64,000 nt of DNA. Origin: Achromobacter marplatensis (GTDB taxonomy: Bacteria > Pseudomonadota > Gammaproteobacteria > Burkholderiales > Burkholderiaceae_B). This document shows positions 61,366 to 64,000 of the stretch, piece after piece (position 1 is the stretch's first letter; every line of letters begins with the position of its first letter). Under the pieces are notes generated by a model. The model was not told where the DNA came from. It saw only the letters and a program-made list of their open reading frames with translations, and did not search any database. The stretch spans positions 310,001 to 374,000 of the forward strand of contig NZ_NJIG01000002.1 in the NCBI RefSeq assembly GCF_002209535.1, in the 5' to 3' direction. Position numbers and translations under genes: made by a program.

Positions 61366-62004
61366 TCAGGCGGCGTCGCGTTGCGCGGCGTCGCGCGCCA
61401 CCAGGCTCTTCAGGCCGTACAGGCGTTCGCGATGTAAGGTCGTGGACAGGGGCTCGGGCTCGCGGCCCAGCGCGACGTAATCGGCCGGAATTTGGGCGAT
61501 GGCTTCGCGCATGCGCTCGACGTTGCCTTGCCACCATTGCACCAGCATCCGGTCCGGGTTGTAGACATCCAGCCCTTGGCGGCGCAATTCCGACCGGTTG
61601 AAATCCTTCAGGTTCCAGGTGGCGATCTGCACGACGGGCGGCTGTTGCAGCCCGCAGCGCGCGCGCCGCGCCAGGCCGGCCGCGATCACGTGGAAGTCTT
61701 TCGGGTCGCTGTAGCGCAGCGACGCTTCGTAGACCTGCGTGTCGGCTTCGTTGGCCTCGGGAAAGCGCGCGTTCATGTCGGCCCAGAATTCCGCCAGCAC
61801 TTCCGGCGGGATGTCCCAGATGCGTGAGGCGTTGCGGCGCCATTCTTCGCCGATGCGTTCCGTCCAGACCGGAATGAACACGCCAGCCTCGGCCAGACGC
61901 AGCAGCAACCGGCGCAGAATGCCGGACATCAGCACGCAGGCGTCCAGGACGATGAAGGGGGCGGGGGCGGCAGGAGCGGTCAAGATGGGAATGTGAAAGG
62001 CCAA
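61366..62004 (-). CDS. orphan PIN-domain protein
   Basis: About 212 aa. PIN nuclease acidic set: D21 (FIVLDACVLMSG), E53/E54 (ERIGEEWRRN), D100/D103 (SDPKDFHVIAAG) and D134 (WNLKDFNRS). PIN domains are metal-dependent RNases; most short ones are VapC-like toxins. Here no antitoxin-like gene is adjacent, and the protein is longer than VapC (about 130). The start is a TTG at 62004, or a TTG seven codons later; no ATG exists in the first part. It begins 22 nt after the 3' end of the intron-containing tRNA-Leu on the same strand. Confidence 0.75.
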   Translation of the reverse strand: MAFHIPILTAPAAPAPFIVLDACVLMSGILRRLLLRLAEAGVFIPVWTERIGEEWRRNASRIWDIPPEVLAEFWADMNARFPEANEADTQVYEASLRYSDPKDFHVIAAGLARRARCGLQQPPVVQIATWNLKDFNRSELRRQGLDVYNPDRMLVQWWQGNVERMREAIAQIPADYVALGREPEPLSTTLHRERLYGLKSLVARDAAQRDAA

Positions 62005-62026
62005 GGCCTTCGAACGGCAAAAATAG

Positions 62027-62337
62027 TGGTGCCCGAGACCGGAATCGAACCGGTACGGCCTTGCGGCCGAGGGATTTTCTTACCACTTCGGCTTTCGCCG
62101 CCAGCGCGGGGCGCTGTTCGTGGTCTGGAGCACGCCTTCACCATAGCCTTGCGGCCTTAGGTGCCCGCCGTCTGCTCTCTACACCTTCCCCGGTTTTTCA
62201 ACCGGGGCTTGGCTCGGCGTTGGCTCGGAACGGGTCCAGGGCGTTCGCCGAATTTGACGGGCTACACCTTTGGAGTTTCCTCCAAAGGGCTCAAATTAGT
62301 TTAAGTCCCTTGTGTCTACCAATTTCACCACTCGGGC
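62027..62337 (-). tRNA. tRNA-Leu(UAA), interrupted by a group I intron
   Basis: 5' exon 62337-62303 (35 nt: GCCCGAGTGG...AGGGACTT) and 3' exon 62078-62027 (52 nt: AAAATCCCTCGG...CTCGGGCACCA). Spliced length 87 nt, normal for tRNA-Leu. Acceptor GCCCGAG/CTCGGGC pairs fully across the two pieces, anticodon stem AGGGA/TCCCT pairs, loop CTTAAAA gives anticodon UAA, variable arm and TTCGATTC T-loop intact, CCA encoded. The insertion point is after U34 of the anticodon. Confidence 0.95.
62079..62302 (-). ncRNA. group I self-splicing intron (224 nt) in tRNA-Leu(UAA)
   Basis: Elements visible on the minus strand: P1, 5' exon GGGACUU with internal guide GAGCCCU (62292-62286), giving U-G at the splice site; P2, nine base pairs with GAAA loop (62288-62267); P6a, CCCCGGUU-GAAA-AACCGGGG (62207-62188); P7, GAGCA (62177-62173) with UGCUC (62132-62128); P8 with a GCAA loop (about 62153-62142); P9 region CAGCGC/GCGCUG and GUGG/CCAC. 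Terminal omega-G at 62079. Core phrases AAGGUGUAGAGA and GAGCC resemble the cyanobacterial tRNA-Leu intron (IC3-like). No homing-endonuclease gene inside. Confidence 0.9.
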
Positions 62338-62372
62338 GTTGCGCGGCTCATGCAGGGCCGGCAGCGGGCGTG

Positions 62373-62378
62373 ACTATA
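62373..62378 (-). promoter_or_regulatory. tRNA-Leu promoter -10 (TATAGT)
   Basis: TATAGT on the minus strand, 35 bp before the tRNA 5' end, followed by the GC-rich discriminator CACGCCCGC. No convincing -35. Confidence 0.4.
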
Positions 62379-62434
62379 CCATCTTGGGCGCAGGGATATT
62401 GTCGCGCCCGCGGCAAACCGGGGCAACCACGCGC

Positions 62435-63970
62435 CTACTTCCGGCCGAACAAGCGGCCCAGGAACCCGCGCGGCGCGGCAGCGGCATCTTCCGCCGCCTG
62501 GGCGCGGCGCAGCGACAGGTCCTGGTATTCGGGTTTGCCGTTCTGCTGGTACGAGGCCGCTGCCTGGCGGAAGGCCATGGCCGATTCGGCATGGCGCTTC
62601 AGGTGGCCGTAGATTTCGCCGCGCGAAAACATGGCCCAGCTGCGGTAGTCGGGATCCAGCCCGATCAGGCGGTCGCACGCGGCAAGCGCTTCTTCCTGTT
62701 GCTTGGCGGCAATCAGCGCGTTGATGCGTTCGGCGTGCAGGGGGCCGCTGTCCGGCCACTTCGTGAGCGCGCGGTCGGCATCGGCAACCGCCTCGGCGCC
62801 ACGGCCCAGGTTCGTCAGCGCGTCGATGCGGACCCGGCGCCACTTCAGCCAGTCGGGGTCCAGCGAAATCGCCACTTCCGACAGCGGCAGGGCTTCGGCG
62901 TAGCGCTCCAGGCGGGTCAGCATGTCGGCGGCGTTGCCCGGCAGGAAATCGTTGTCGGGCGCAAGTTCATAGCCGCGCAGGTAGTAGGCAAGCGCGGCTT
63001 CCCAGTTGCGCTGGTCTCGCTGCGCGTTGCCGGCGACGAAGAGCAATTGCGCGTCGCCGCTGTTCATCGGATCCAGCCCTTGCAAGGCCTGCTCGGCCAA
63101 TTCAGGGTCGCCGCTGCGCACGTATTCGCGTGCCTGTTCCTTGCGGCCTTCCCAGCCGTTGTCCGACAGCGCGTCCAGATGCCGCCACAACGGCACGGCC
63201 TCTTGGGCGCGGCCCAGGCGGTGCAGCGACCGCGCCTTGCCTTCCAGCGGCCAATCCCAATCGGGTTCGCGGCGCAGCAGGCTGGTCCATTCTTCCACCG
63301 CGTCTTCATGACGCTCCAGCGCTTGCAGGCATGACGCCCGGTTGTGCTGGATGGCGTTTTCCTCGCCCAGGATGGCGCGGGCGCGGTCGAACATCGCGAT
63401 GGCGTTCTTCAGGTCGCCCAGGCGGCGGTAGTTGTTGCCCGCGTCATACAGGAAGCCGCCGTTGTTGGGCGCAAGCGCCACGGCGCGCTGATGGTAGGGC
63501 AGGGCGTCCTGGTAGCGGCCGGCGTTGTGCAGGTTGGAACCGATGTAGCAATGCGGGGCCGCGGCGGACGGCCGCAGCTGGGAGGCGCGGGCCCAGCATT
63601 CGATGGCGTCTTCCAGCCGGCGATCGTTGATCAGCAGATAGGCTTCGGACATCATCAAGCCGAAATGCGAGGGCGCGCGCTGCCGTGCGTCGCGCAGCAG
63701 GCGCCAGGCTTCCTGCTGTTCGCCGGCGTCATAGAGCGCGGTGGTGCGCACGCGCAGGGCGTCGCTGCACTGCGGGTCCAAGGTCAGCGACCGGGCCAGG
63801 TCGGCATCGCGCAAGGCGTGGGCGCTGCGCTTGTCGTGATAGCGGGCGCGCAGGGCCCACATCACCGCGGACCCGGGCTGTTCGCGCACGCCCTGTTCGC
63901 ACAAGGCGAGCATCTGCGCGTGGTCGTGGCCGTCGTCGGCGCGGTGGATGGCTTCGATCAGACTGGACAT
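62435..63970 (-). CDS. TPR-repeat protein
   Basis: 511 aa, no signal peptide or membrane segment. At least eight tetratricopeptide-like helices pairs: AMWALRARYHDKRSAHALRDADLARSLTLDP is followed by units with the A-x-Y-x-x-G-x-x-x-A-x-x-x-x-x-R-A-x-x-L-x-P pattern (GRYQDALPYHQRAVALAPNNGG, GDLKNAIAMFDRARA, ERYAEALPLSEVAISLDPDW, GRGAEAVADADRALTKWP). Ends in a basic tail GRLFGRK. A scaffold protein; partners unknown. The promoter of tRNA-Leu lies just downstream of its stop. Confidence 0.85.
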   Translation of the reverse strand: MSSLIEAIHRADDGHDHAQMLALCEQGVREQPGSAVMWALRARYHDKRSAHALRDADLARSLTLDPQCSDALRVRTTALYDAGEQQEAWRLLRDARQRAPSHFGLMMSEAYLLINDRRLEDAIECWARASQLRPSAAAPHCYIGSNLHNAGRYQDALPYHQRAVALAPNNGGFLYDAGNNYRRLGDLKNAIAMFDRARAILGEENAIQHNRASCLQALERHEDAVEEWTSLLRREPDWDWPLEGKARSLHRLGRAQEAVPLWRHLDALSDNGWEGRKEQAREYVRSGDPELAEQALQGLDPMNSGDAQLLFVAGNAQRDQRNWEAALAYYLRGYELAPDNDFLPGNAADMLTRLERYAEALPLSEVAISLDPDWLKWRRVRIDALTNLGRGAEAVADADRALTKWPDSGPLHAERINALIAAKQQEEALAACDRLIGLDPDYRSWAMFSRGEIYGHLKRHAESAMAFRQAAASYQQNGKPEYQDLSLRRAQAAEDAAAAPRGFLGRLFGRK

Positions 63971-64000
63971 GCGGGGTGTTCCGTATTCAAAAGGGCGGAC

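Noticed and set aside
62027-62090. Truncated tRNA-Leu remnant (3' half only)
   Set aside because: The matching 5' half is present 224 nt away on the same strand and all stems pair, so it is an intron-containing gene, not a remnant.

Overview
The window reads as one continuous chromosome segment of a GC-rich betaproteobacterium in the Burkholderiales, most like Achromobacter/Bordetella (Alcaligenaceae). This rests on the protein sequences, the ilvB-ilvN-ilvC-pssA...rpsO-pnp neighbourhood, a Bug-type (TctC-like) binding protein, and strongly GC-biased third codon positions. There is no phage, insertion sequence, CRISPR array or rRNA operon. Accessory elements are two dispersed repeat families, a few orphan genes of mobile-element flavour, and a group I intron inside a tRNA gene.

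Layout. 1-8391 (minus): the complete kdpFABCD operon plus the first 183 codons of kdpE (high-affinity potassium uptake). It has an extra 32-codon membrane micro-ORF ahead of kdpF and a KdpE-like T-rich operator at the promoter. 8401-9159: three tandem GC-rich repeat units and several hairpins. 9160-11534 (plus): two-subunit sodium/solute symporter. 11531-15241 (minus): trxB, a Smr-domain gene, an EmrE-type exporter and two unknown envelope genes joined by overlapping stops and starts. 15275-18291 (plus): ftsK-lolA. 18496-28404 (minus): a ten-gene block that looks like a D-amino-acid/D-peptide catabolic unit (PLP-dependent deaminase, peptide ABC transporter, RpiR regulator, D-aminoacylase, RidA). 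28580-32191 (plus): a nitrilase-superfamily amidase, rarA, serS. 32421-34437: small orphan genes. 34501-43221: a catabolic region with a cytosine-deaminase-like amidohydrolase, a LysR regulator divergent from a mandelate-racemase-type enzyme, a Bug binding protein, and an IclR regulator divergent from an MHS transporter, nitrilase and flavin reductase. 43552-50947: chemoreceptor, tRNA-Ser(CGA), CPA2 antiporter, 3-hydroxybutyrate dehydrogenase, yaaA, FUSC exporter. 51542-61344: ilvBNC, pssA, rpsO, pnp, ilvA and two lipoproteins. 61366-63970 (minus): PIN-domain gene, intron-containing tRNA-Leu(UAA), TPR protein.

How the parts work together. The D-amino-acid block forms a plausible route: import of peptides or N-acyl-D-amino acids, deacylation, PLP-dependent deamination, then RidA hydrolysis of the reactive enamine. 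The 34.5-43.2 kb region has three enzymes of different superfamilies, two importers and two regulators, with substrates that cannot be read from sequence. Two observations stand out: the tRNA-Leu(UAA) gene split by a 224-nt group I intron with recognisable P1, P2, P6a, P7, P8 and P9 elements, and a nested inverted-repeat family present three times, one copy sitting inside the peptide-transporter operon.
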